Virus record (IMG/VR): IMGVR_UViG_3300032289_000249
Span: 1-25,280 of that record
Strand: one strand, 5' to 3'
Source: a virus
DNA: 25,280 bases
Under the pieces are notes generated by a model that did no database searches, was not told the DNA's origin, and saw only the letters and a list, made by a program, of their open reading frames with translations. This document shows, piece by piece, positions 13,419 to 19,464 of this stretch. Positions within the stretch are counted from its first letter, which is position 1, and each line of letters starts with the position of its first letter. Position numbers and translations under genes: made by a program.

Positions 13419-13751
13419 TTATTCTGCTAAATCGCCCTGGGCTCCAGCCGCGGGAGGAATGCCTTCAATAAACATAGAATTGCCGGCGTTATTTGGGTTA
13501 CCTTGTGTTTGAATTTGACTACTGGTCCTAGCAAGACTTACATCAGGTCTTGGATGACGTAGTGTAATATTTTCTGGCTGAATCGCCGGCAAACGCCACG
13601 GGTCAAACTTGTCTAAATCATCTTTGCAAACTCTCATGCCAGGAAAGTTTGGGTCTGGCATTAAATCAACATACGCAAACTTTCTGTTGCATCTATCACA
13701 GATAGCAACAGAAAGTACTGTGTTTCCGCGCGTGTCTAAGTAGACCGGCAT
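13419..13751 (-). CDS. Small Cys-containing structural-region protein
   Basis: A 110-aa protein with C18 and C21 in AICDRCNRKF and C42 in MRVCKDD, resembling an incomplete treble-clef or zinc-knuckle site. DPWRLPAIQPENITLRHPRP then follows and the C-terminus is disordered, rich in Asn, Gln and Pro. The pattern YLDTRGNTxLSVAICDRC recurs in aquatic phage structural clusters as a conserved unknown. Its ATG overlaps the upstream stop at base 13751. It may bind zinc and act in virion assembly; there is no direct evidence. Confidence 0.65.
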   Translation of the reverse strand: MPVYLDTRGNTVLSVAICDRCNRKFAYVDLMPDPNFPGMRVCKDDLDKFDPWRLPAIQPENITLRHPRPDVSLARTSSQIQTQGNPNNAGNSMFIEGIPPAAGAQGDLAE

Positions 13752-14542
13752 TAAGCCACCTGGCTGTCGTTCTTAATTAAAACAAAGTTAAAAAACGCGC
13801 TGACTGAGTTGTTGTTGGCGGTGCCAATTGCCGTTGCACCAAAGCAATTTTTTTCTAGTATTGCAATAGGATACGCAAAGTCATACGAAATTGAGCCGTT
13901 GTTTAATGTAGATATTGCCGCTACTCGCAAGATACCGTCTGGGCTATGTTGCTTTAAAAAAGCAGTAACCGAAGTAGACCCTGACGCCTGTCCGGCGGTA
14001 AGAACAGCTTCTGTTAAATATGCTGTGTAACCGGCCGGCACGCAATAGTGCGCCGTGGTGCGCTGGTTGTATCCTACAGCAATTAAATCATACAATGTGG
14101 CACCAACTTTTGCAGTTATTTCACCTGCGTTTACTCCGCCACTACCTGCGGTAGCAACATAAAATTGGTTAACATAAAGATATGTATTGGTTGTAGCAAC
14201 AGCAGTTGTGCCATTTAGCGTAACAGTTTCGCTAACAACATTGTAACTACCATTTAAACCTTCAATATATACAGTTCTTGCCCCTGTCCCTACTGGGCTA
14301 CCATCATCATCTGTGCTAGTAGACACAATATCTAATACCGAGGCAGTTGTTGGGTGTGGTACAGTTCCGCCATCGGGCCAGATTGACTCTTCTGTTTGGT
14401 CAAGGTCGCCATTATATCCAAAGACTGTAACGGCCGAGTGACCCATAATTTGACCGCGTGCTACTTGAAGGTTAAAGGGCTCGTAGGCTCCTTGAACGGA
14501 TACGGAATGTGGGGGTGCTTGGTATTCTACTTGATTTGCCAT
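13751..14542 (-). CDS. Virion structural protein
   Basis: A 263-aa beta-rich protein. Segments such as GHSAVTVFGYNGDLDQTEES, IWPDGG, GTGARTVYIEGLNGSYNVVS followed by ETVTLNGTTAVATTNTYLYV, and AHYCVPAGYTAYLTEAVL match a structural protein family frequent in marine and freshwater phages, of undefined role (head fibre, decoration or tail component). It begins after a hairpin terminator candidate at 14561-14583 with an AGGAA site. Its position downstream of the capsid gene supports a virion role. Confidence 0.65.
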   Translation of the reverse strand: MANQVEYQAPPHSVSVQGAYEPFNLQVARGQIMGHSAVTVFGYNGDLDQTEESIWPDGGTVPHPTTASVLDIVSTSTDDDGSPVGTGARTVYIEGLNGSYNVVSETVTLNGTTAVATTNTYLYVNQFYVATAGSGGVNAGEITAKVGATLYDLIAVGYNQRTTAHYCVPAGYTAYLTEAVLTAGQASGSTSVTAFLKQHSPDGILRVAAISTLNNGSISYDFAYPIAILEKNCFGATAIGTANNNSVSAFFNFVLIKNDSQVA

Positions 14543-14560
14543 GGTTTTTCCTAAAAGGTT

Positions 14561-14583
14561 AAAAGAGGCGGGACTAGCCCGCC
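14561..14583 (-). terminator. Intrinsic terminator or attenuator between two structural genes
   Basis: Minus strand GGCGGG-CTAGT-CCCGCC is a 6-bp all-GC stem with a 5-base loop, followed by TCTTTT. It sits between the stop at 14591 and the ATG at 14542. No copy of the repeated motif follows, so it may be a partial terminator that lowers downstream expression. Confidence 0.6.
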
Positions 14584-14590
14584 GTCTTAA

Positions 14591-15163
14591 TTAGTTATTT
14601 GTATAACCAGAACCGTAGGCGATGATAGAACCATCATTGTTACGTGCTGTGTAGTTAACGTCTAATGTTCCACCCAAAGAACCACTTGTTAATACTGTCA
14701 CTGCTGCTGCAGAGAATGTCAATGTTGCGTCAAGTGGACCAATGTTAGCAATAATAGCGGCAACAGCTGCTGAGGCTGTAAATACACCAGCGATACGGCC
14801 ACCGGCTGCTGTTGGAGTAATTGTACCAATAGCGGTAGTAGTTACAACGCCAGTTGATGGGTTGGTAATGCTGATAGATACAGTAATTACACCACCAGTT
14901 AAACCAACAGGAACTGTGGTTTGATAAAGAGAAAATGACTCAATAATAGAACCGGCCGGTATTACAAAAGGAACTGCCGTGGTTGTGCCAACTGGGGCTG
15001 TTGTTAATGTGGTAGCTACAGCAGTTACGGCTGTAATTGGGTTTAGAATTACGTCTTGTTGGCTTATGCGTACTGCGCCAGTGTTATCTGGAGCAATTGT
15101 GCCGTCGTTTGTTGGGTTGTTACGTTTAAATACGCGAATTGGGGATGTAAATGTTGATGACAT
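14591..15163 (-). CDS. Virion structural protein, beta-rich
   Basis: A 190-aa protein low in charge and rich in Thr, Val, Ala and Ile (PVGTTTAVPFVIPAGSIIES, GVITVSISITNPSTGVVTTT). It begins MSSTFTSPIRVFKRNNPTND and ends DVNYTARNNDGSIIAYGSGY, patterns seen in phage head or neck structural proteins next to the major capsid gene. It is the first gene after the capsid terminator and a motif site, with an 88-base leader, so it may have its own strong transcript. AAGGAAA precedes the ATG. Exact role unknown. Confidence 0.65.
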   Translation of the reverse strand: MSSTFTSPIRVFKRNNPTNDGTIAPDNTGAVRISQQDVILNPITAVTAVATTLTTAPVGTTTAVPFVIPAGSIIESFSLYQTTVPVGLTGGVITVSISITNPSTGVVTTTAIGTITPTAAGGRIAGVFTASAAVAAIIANIGPLDATLTFSAAAVTVLTSGSLGGTLDVNYTARNNDGSIIAYGSGYTNN

Positions 15164-15251
15164 TTTGAGTGTTTCCTTATCTCAGTGGTTATCCCAAACT
15201 GTCTCTGAGTCGTCCGTCCGGGAAGTATCGGCGGTCAGAATGGGATGAATC
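15164..15251 (-). other. Potentially structured mRNA leader
   Basis: Between motif copy 3 and the ATG at 15163. The minus strand contains CTCAG...CTGAG arms (15181-15209) and GGAAG...CTTCC arms starting at the motif's own GGAA. Either could fold in the 5' leader. No gene is visible in it. Confidence 0.35.
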
Positions 15252-15271
15252 TTCCTATTACTACTTATGCA
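15252..15271 (-). promoter_or_regulatory. Copy 3 of the late motif (candidate phage promoter)
   Basis: Minus strand reads TGCATAAGTAGTAATAGGAA. It lies about 30 bases after the strong capsid-gene terminator and 88 bases before the next start codon, an arrangement expected for a promoter that restarts transcription. No good sigma-70 -35 element is evident at the right distance. Confidence 0.6.
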
Positions 15272-15300
15272 AAAACGTGGGTAAAAACGCCCCTAAAACA

Positions 15301-15326
15301 AAAAACCCCACCGAAGTGGGGTTTTT
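15301..15326 (-). terminator. Strong intrinsic terminator after the capsid gene
   Basis: A perfect 11-bp inverted repeat. On the minus strand AAAAACCCCAC-TTCG-GTGGGGTTTTT forms a stem closed by the very stable C(UUCG)G tetraloop, followed by a T-run. It begins about 19 bases after the capsid stop. The A/T arms also allow weak termination on the other strand, but no plus-strand genes are present. Confidence 0.9.
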
Positions 15327-15344
15327 AGCTCTATTTCCGACTGA

Positions 15345-16262
15345 TTATAAACCAGCTGTACCGTAGATGTTACGTGCATCGTGCCAACCTGTTGCATAAC
15401 GCTCAGTTGCCTTGTAACGCATTGAGTCAGTCTCGAAATCGCCTTCCATAGATTTCTCTAATGGACGACGCATTACTAACATCAAACCGTTTTCAGCATC
15501 AGTCTGAACCCACCATGCTTTGCTTGAGCTCAAACGAGTAACAACGTGCGTACCTTTTGGTAACATACCTGTTGACTTGATTGGGTTCAAATCGTTATCG
15601 GCTGTGCCTGAACGCAATACAGACTTGAGAATAACTTCAGCTTGGAATTCTAAAGCTGGAGGTACTACTAGCTGTTCTGCCTTTAGACGAATACGCTTAC
15701 CGTTGTTGTCTACAGCGCCACGAATTTGAATCAAAATCTGTTCTACAGATGTCTGAGACAAGTTAGCTGCTGTTGATAACTGGTTAGAGTAAGTCTGACC
15801 GTTAGCGATTGGGTGTGCACCGTTAACTAAAGTTACGCCGTCACCACCGACATAGCCGCTTGTGAACGCGAAGTTCAACAAGTTAGCGCATAATGTCTCT
15901 TTTGTTTCAATCATTGACTGAGCTAAGTGCTTAGCAAATGTTGAACCGATACGAATGTGGTCGCCATCTTCCATCAAAACTTTAGTCAAAGCGTATGCTA
16001 AGCCATAAATTTGATAGATGAAACGTGTGATGTACAAAGTACCACCTTGGTCGTAGCTAACTGGAGTGCCGTCAGGCATTGCAGGAGCTGCGTTCATACC
16101 GAAGAGCATTACTTCTTCATGATAGTTACGTGGAATACCGGTGATTTGGTCTACAAAACCTTTCCACTCATCGTCGCGTTGTTCATAAACGCCATCAAAG
16201 ACTTCGTTGATAATCGGCTCGACTACCGCACGAAAGTCCGTACTACGCATTGGAGTTGCCAT
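15345..16262 (-). CDS. Major capsid protein (HK97-like fold expected)
   Basis: A 305-aa protein. The sequence runs RAVVEPIINEVFDGVYEQRD, GTPVSYDQGG, ETLCANLLNFAFTSGYVGGD, GAHPIANGQTYSNQLSTAAN, IRLKAEQLVVPPALEFQAEV, NPIKSTGMLPKGTHVV and a C-terminal RYATGWHDARNIYGTAG. The order (N-arm helix, central alpha/beta core, LVVPPAL strand, C-terminal WxDAR segment) matches the Mu-type head subunits and related phage capsid proteins. The length is typical of HK97-fold subunits without extra domains. It lies after scaffold-like and head genes and is closed by the strongest terminator of the window, as expected for the most expressed late gene. Confidence 0.85.
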   Translation of the reverse strand: MATPMRSTDFRAVVEPIINEVFDGVYEQRDDEWKGFVDQITGIPRNYHEEVMLFGMNAAPAMPDGTPVSYDQGGTLYITRFIYQIYGLAYALTKVLMEDGDHIRIGSTFAKHLAQSMIETKETLCANLLNFAFTSGYVGGDGVTLVNGAHPIANGQTYSNQLSTAANLSQTSVEQILIQIRGAVDNNGKRIRLKAEQLVVPPALEFQAEVILKSVLRSGTADNDLNPIKSTGMLPKGTHVVTRLSSSKAWWVQTDAENGLMLVMRRPLEKSMEGDFETDSMRYKATERYATGWHDARNIYGTAGL

Positions 16263-16289
16263 TGCTTATTACCTTTCTTTCGTTATAAA

Positions 16290-16961
16290 TTAAATCGAAG
16301 CCTTCGGCGCTACGAATGTATTGTTAGCGATTTGGACTTGAACAATCGTGTAAGCGTCACCCCAAGCGTTTGTCTGACCTGCTGGGAATGCTACTTCACG
16401 GCCTAAACCTACTACGCGTACTTGACCTTGTACAGTTGTAGCAACAGGAGATGCTGCTAAAGCTGTTCTAGAAAAGCCAGCGCCACCGTTACCGATAGAT
16501 TGACCATCGGCTGTTGTGTAACCAGTTGCTGCTGAGAAGTCATATTGACGACCTACAGATGCTGTAGAAGCAGAACCGCTAACTTGCGCTTCGTATACTA
16601 ATGCTGGGTCTGCAAAAATCCAGAATACGATTTCTGTAGAAGCGTCTAAGGTTAACTTAGAAGCCCACTTAGATACTGAACGACGACCTTGTGAGTCTGT
16701 GAACTCAACACCGTCAAATACACCGTACACTGTACCAGCTGAACCGCCAGTTGCAGATGTTGCTGCGATTGTTAATTGGCCAGAAGCTGTTAAGCTAACT
16801 GGTTGGTATTGGTAAAAAGCCTGACCTGAACTCAAAGAGTAAGGGGCTGTGTATGTAGTACCAGTTGTGAAGGTATTTGTACCCACAAATGGAACCGCAC
16901 GGTCAAGACCGCTTGGATGATACACTGGCTTCAGACCAAAGGGGAGAAATGTTGATGCCAT
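16290..16961 (-). CDS. Head structural protein, possible decoration protein
   Basis: A 223-aa, Gly/Ala/Ser/Thr-rich protein beginning MASTFLPFGLKPVYHPSGLD. A beta-rich middle follows (YQYQPVSLTASGQLTIAA, GTVYGVFDGVEFTDSQGRRS, EIVFWIFADPALVYEAQVSG) with end NAWGDAYTIVQVQIANNTFV. The phrase FGLxPxYHPSGL and the FDGVEFTDxxGRR block recur in a phage family found immediately before the capsid gene, usually annotated as hypothetical or virion structural. An AAGGA ribosome site precedes the ATG. Position and composition support a head decoration or minor capsid protein; this is inference. Confidence 0.65.
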   Translation of the reverse strand: MASTFLPFGLKPVYHPSGLDRAVPFVGTNTFTTGTTYTAPYSLSSGQAFYQYQPVSLTASGQLTIAATSATGGSAGTVYGVFDGVEFTDSQGRRSVSKWASKLTLDASTEIVFWIFADPALVYEAQVSGSASTASVGRQYDFSAATGYTTADGQSIGNGGAGFSRTALAASPVATTVQGQVRVVGLGREVAFPAGQTNAWGDAYTIVQVQIANNTFVAPKASI

Positions 16962-16990
16962 TTATTTTCCTTTGTTGTTATTGAAGTATG

Positions 16991-17566
16991 TTATGAGAAG
17001 CGAATATCTCTATTGTTCGCCTTTGCGGTCTCTTTTTCCATTTCCAATAAGCCGCCTTCAAGAACTGAGCGTCCACCCTTGTTTCCCTGTGCAGTATCAC
17101 GAACTTGCGCTGTGATATTGCGTTGGTGCTCAAGCGGGTCTTCTAAATGAAGCATACGCATTACTTCTTGATACACGTCCTCTGGTAACTTAAAGAGAAC
17201 CATTTCGTTACAACTAACACAGCCTTCAAACTTGCCTGAGCTCATCTTACCTAGTGCTTCAAAGCCTTTTCCTAACTCTCCGGCTTTCACTGGCTCATAA
17301 CCCAACGCCATACGTTTGTCGATACTGTCATAAGTGTTGGTCGTTGACAACCAGCACAAATGGAACCCAGGGATAATATCCTTGGGCAGGTCTGGCAACG
17401 CACTGTTTGCCCATTTATCGCGGAACGCATCAAGGCGTTCCCTACGTGCTATATCTGCCTCGGGGGCAGTGTTTCTTGACGCTATCACTTCACCTGCACG
17501 GCTTGCTAAGCGGTCGTCTAAGTCTCTTGTTGCGCTTGTATCGCGCTTAATTCTTGTGTTTGCCAT
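16991..17566 (-). CDS. Conserved-type phage protein between scaffold and head genes
   Basis: A 191-aa charged, mainly helical protein. It begins MANTRIKRDTSATRDLDDRL, contains PGFHLCWLSTTNTYDSIDKR and MALGYEPVKAGE, then CVSCNEMVLFKLPEDVYQEV, and ends with a helix rich in Glu and Lys. The HLCWLSTTN and LGYEPVK segments recur in proteins at this position in phage head clusters. Two cysteines (CVSC) could bind metal but there is no full zinc site. A head-assembly factor or minor virion protein is likely; no catalytic motif is visible. Confidence 0.6.
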   Translation of the reverse strand: MANTRIKRDTSATRDLDDRLASRAGEVIASRNTAPEADIARRERLDAFRDKWANSALPDLPKDIIPGFHLCWLSTTNTYDSIDKRMALGYEPVKAGELGKGFEALGKMSSGKFEGCVSCNEMVLFKLPEDVYQEVMRMLHLEDPLEHQRNITAQVRDTAQGNKGGRSVLEGGLLEMEKETAKANNRDIRFS

Positions 17567-17571
17567 AATAA

Positions 17572-18537
17572 TTATCCTTTATTTGCTTTATCGTATGCGT
17601 TATATGCCTTAATCATTTTATTGCGTTTAACTGGGTCATCCCAGGCTCCCGCGTCTTTGATGGCATTGACTCTCTCACGGCTTAGCGTGACAGTGTTGGC
17701 TGACTTACCGGTTGGGTTGGCTGTTCTGCTTGAAGCAGTTGGGCCACCGCGTTTGGTAGTAGAGCCAGTCTTCGCTGCATAGCGATGTGGCAAACGTGCT
17801 GTTAGTCTGTTATCCAACTCATCCCAATACTCAGGGTCTGCTGGGTCCCAGCCGTCAGCGGCTAATTCTTGGTCAACAACTTTGGCAATTCGTGAGTCTG
17901 TGTCACGCGCCTGTGGGTCATACCACTTGTTCTTGCCTAACCATTCTGTTGCGTTACGCTGAACCTCTTGTGTTACTGGGTTAGGAACGTTTTGTTTTGG
18001 TCGTCTAGCATTATCAAGCTGTTGTTTCTTGTAGGCTTGAACTTGTGCAAGTCTTTGCTTTGAATCTTGCAACTGTTCCAAGTACTCTACTTGTCCTTCT
18101 GCGTCACCGGCTTGTGATGCCTGTAACAATTTCATTTTAGCGTATTCGACGCGTGTTGCCTCGTCTTCAATCGCTTTGTCCACCTGAGCAAACTGGAATG
18201 ATGACGCTGTAGATTCAACTGCAGCCAATCGTCTTGCCAGTTCTTCATTTCGGCGCTCAAGCGCACTAATCTTATGTTTTGCTGAAGCGTCGCGTTGCTT
18301 GGCTAGTTCTTTCTTTAGCTTTCGCTCTTCGCGTCGGGCTTCGCGGATTTTCTCACGCTCTTCCGGGTCTTCATCTTCGTAGCTGTCGTCGTCGGAGGCT
18401 TCTACTTCACCACCTTCGGCGTGCTCTTCAGGCTCATCGCCCTCTTCTTCTTTCTCAAACGGGTCAACTTCTTGCTCTACTGCAATTAAAGCCGAACCAT
18501 CTTCCTGTTCTTGGACAGGGATGTCTTTTTCACTCAT
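17572..18537 (-). CDS. Scaffold-like head assembly protein
   Basis: A 321-aa protein with the layout of a capsid scaffold. Residues 1-60 are very acidic (FEKEEEGDEPEEHAEGGEVE), residues 60-110 form a charged coiled coil (EEREKIREARREERKLKKEL, HKISALERRNEELARRLAAV), and a second helical region runs to about 180. The middle contains EWLGKNKWYDPQARDTDSRI followed by WDPADPEYWDELDNRL, a stretch seen in many phage scaffold-type proteins. The C-terminus is basic (KRNKMIKAYNAYDKANKG), where scaffolds usually bind the capsid subunit. It lies between the co-chaperonin and capsid genes. No protease domain is visible. Confidence 0.75.
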   Translation of the reverse strand: MSEKDIPVQEQEDGSALIAVEQEVDPFEKEEEGDEPEEHAEGGEVEASDDDSYEDEDPEEREKIREARREERKLKKELAKQRDASAKHKISALERRNEELARRLAAVESTASSFQFAQVDKAIEDEATRVEYAKMKLLQASQAGDAEGQVEYLEQLQDSKQRLAQVQAYKKQQLDNARRPKQNVPNPVTQEVQRNATEWLGKNKWYDPQARDTDSRIAKVVDQELAADGWDPADPEYWDELDNRLTARLPHRYAAKTGSTTKRGGPTASSRTANPTGKSANTVTLSRERVNAIKDAGAWDDPVKRNKMIKAYNAYDKANKG

Positions 18538-18555
18538 ATTATACTTTCTTCAAAG

Positions 18556-18993
18556 TTAGTCTACAAAGGCCTTCATTTTTTGTGCAAATTCAAAGCTCTT
18601 AATCTTTGAAATGACTTCACGAGCTTGTAATGTAATAAACACTACAGGTGCTCCGCCATCTTCTGGATTAACAACAAACCGGTCACCACCATATTTAATG
18701 GTACGAACTAAGTCGCCTTCTTTGCACCAAGGACCTTCAATCCAAGGAGCTAGGTCTTCTAAGTTCTTGTATGCTAAGGGGCCAACTTGCACCACTTTAG
18801 CTACCGTTTCGTTAAACCTTAACGTTTGCTTGGTCTCATCCACCAGGATAATACCGCCTTTGCTGGTTGTTTTTTCTCGTCTTAATTGTACAAGAACTCG
18901 GTCACCAACTACCTCAACGCCTGGGTCTACATTAGGAAAACATTCTGCTTCCGAACGTAAATCTGGTTCGTCTTTACTTGATATATCAAACAA
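18556..18993 (-). CDS. GroES-like co-chaperonin
   Basis: A 145-aa phage co-chaperonin expected to cap host GroEL and help fold the capsid protein, as T4 gp31 does. The core runs from about 27 to 130: VEVVGDRVLVQLRREKTTSK, the mobile loop with GGIIL (46-50, the I-I-L matching the IVL tripeptide of GroES), VAKVVQVGP, GDLVRTIKYGG and the end VVFITLQAREVISKI. The 20-25-residue extensions at both ends make it longer than bacterial GroES (about 97 aa). No in-frame ATG exists near the start; TTG at 18993 is chosen because AGGAG lies nine bases before it. An ATG-TAA lies between them. It precedes the scaffold gene, consistent with a head-assembly role. Confidence 0.85.
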   Translation of the reverse strand: MFDISSKDEPDLRSEAECFPNVDPGVEVVGDRVLVQLRREKTTSKGGIILVDETKQTLRFNETVAKVVQVGPLAYKNLEDLAPWIEGPWCKEGDLVRTIKYGGDRFVVNPEDGGAPVVFITLQAREVISKIKSFEFAQKMKAFVD

Positions 18994-19009
18994 TTTACAT
19001 TGCTCCTAT
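18991..19009 (-). promoter_or_regulatory. Ribosome site with ATG-TAA minimal ORF before a TTG start
   Basis: Minus strand AGGAGCAATGTAAATTG. The AGGAG site is followed at good distance by ATG-TAA (19000-18995, a start codon directly followed by a stop) and then the in-frame TTG start of the co-chaperonin. The ribosome may start on the ATG, stop at once, and restart at the TTG, which would dampen or time expression. Confidence 0.45.
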
Positions 19010-19014
19010 AAGTC

Positions 19015-19209
19015 TTACGACTCTTCGTTTTCGTCATCTCCTGTCATGATGTCGTCTAAAATTTGAAGGGCTATTTGTATCCCTTCGGCTCTACCCACGA
19101 GGCGTTGATAATTCTCAAAAGAATTTACCCCGCGGCCTGCGGCGACAGTGTCCGCAATTTCCTGTTTCGTCTCTTTTGCAAGAGATATAAAATTTGAAAT
19201 AATGTCCAT
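19015..19209 (-). CDS. Small helical hypothetical protein
   Basis: A 64-aa protein: MDIISNFISLAKETKQEIAD, then TVAAGRGVNSFENYQRLVGR and AEGIQIALQILDDIMTGDDE. It is predicted helical with an acidic tail. The NFENYQRLVGRAEGI pattern (a Phe-x-x-Tyr-x-x-Leu helix followed by a Leu-rich one) recurs in short proteins between portal and capsid genes of phages. Its ATG is fused to motif copy 4, so the transcript may be nearly leaderless. It is followed by the co-chaperonin gene with a short gap. No function can be assigned. Confidence 0.65.
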   Translation of the reverse strand: MDIISNFISLAKETKQEIADTVAAGRGVNSFENYQRLVGRAEGIQIALQILDDIMTGDDENEES

Positions 19210-19226
19210 ATATTACTACTTATGCA
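19207..19226 (-). promoter_or_regulatory. Copy 4 of the late motif, fused to a start codon
   Basis: Minus strand TGCATAAGTAGTAATATATG; the final ATG is the start codon of the 64-aa gene. The first 15 bases match copy 3. The GGGA end is replaced by ATATG, so initiation in the usual place would give a leaderless mRNA. It follows a hairpin directly. Confidence 0.5.
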
Positions 19227-19246
19227 AAGGCAGAATATTTTCCGCC
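19226..19246 (-). terminator. Possible weak terminator before motif copy 4
   Basis: Minus strand GGCGGAA-AATA-TTCTGCC is a 7-bp stem with one G-T pair and a 4-base loop, followed by only three T residues. Position between the 69-aa gene and the motif fits a stop-restart junction, but the short T-run makes it a weak or processing hairpin. Confidence 0.4.
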
Positions 19247-19253
19247 CCAAAAG

Positions 19254-19463
19254 TTAGTAAAGACTACCGCTAGACTTGCGTAAGTTATTGTATGGACCAA
19301 TTTTACCAGCTAATTTTAACTTGTTTGCTGTTAAGTCTGCATTGTTTGAGCGCTTTGAACCTGATGCGCCTTTTTCGATTTTAGCGTCAGGACCGCCGCC
19401 GCTTGACAAATTGCCGGTCTCTTGATACGTTTGACGGAAGCCTTGTAAATTTTTATCGGCCAT
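19254..19463 (-). CDS. Small basic hypothetical protein after portal
   Basis: A 69-aa polar protein: MADKNLQGFRQTYQETGNLS, then SGGGPDAKIEKGASGSKRSN and LKLAGKIGPYNNLRKSSGSL. It has no membrane segment or cysteine and looks disordered. Its ATG has an AAGGAG site seven bases upstream that is embedded in the last codons of the portal gene, giving coupled translation. Short proteins at this place in portal-led operons are usually unassigned. A portal or scaffold partner is possible. Confidence 0.65.
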   Translation of the reverse strand: MADKNLQGFRQTYQETGNLSSGGGPDAKIEKGASGSKRSNNADLTANKLKLAGKIGPYNNLRKSSGSLY

Positions 19464-19464
19464 T

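Noticed and set aside
17572-18537. Prohead protease or protease-scaffold fusion in the scaffold-like gene
   Set aside because: No Ser-His protease motif or matching domain length was visible; the protein is acidic and coiled coil throughout.
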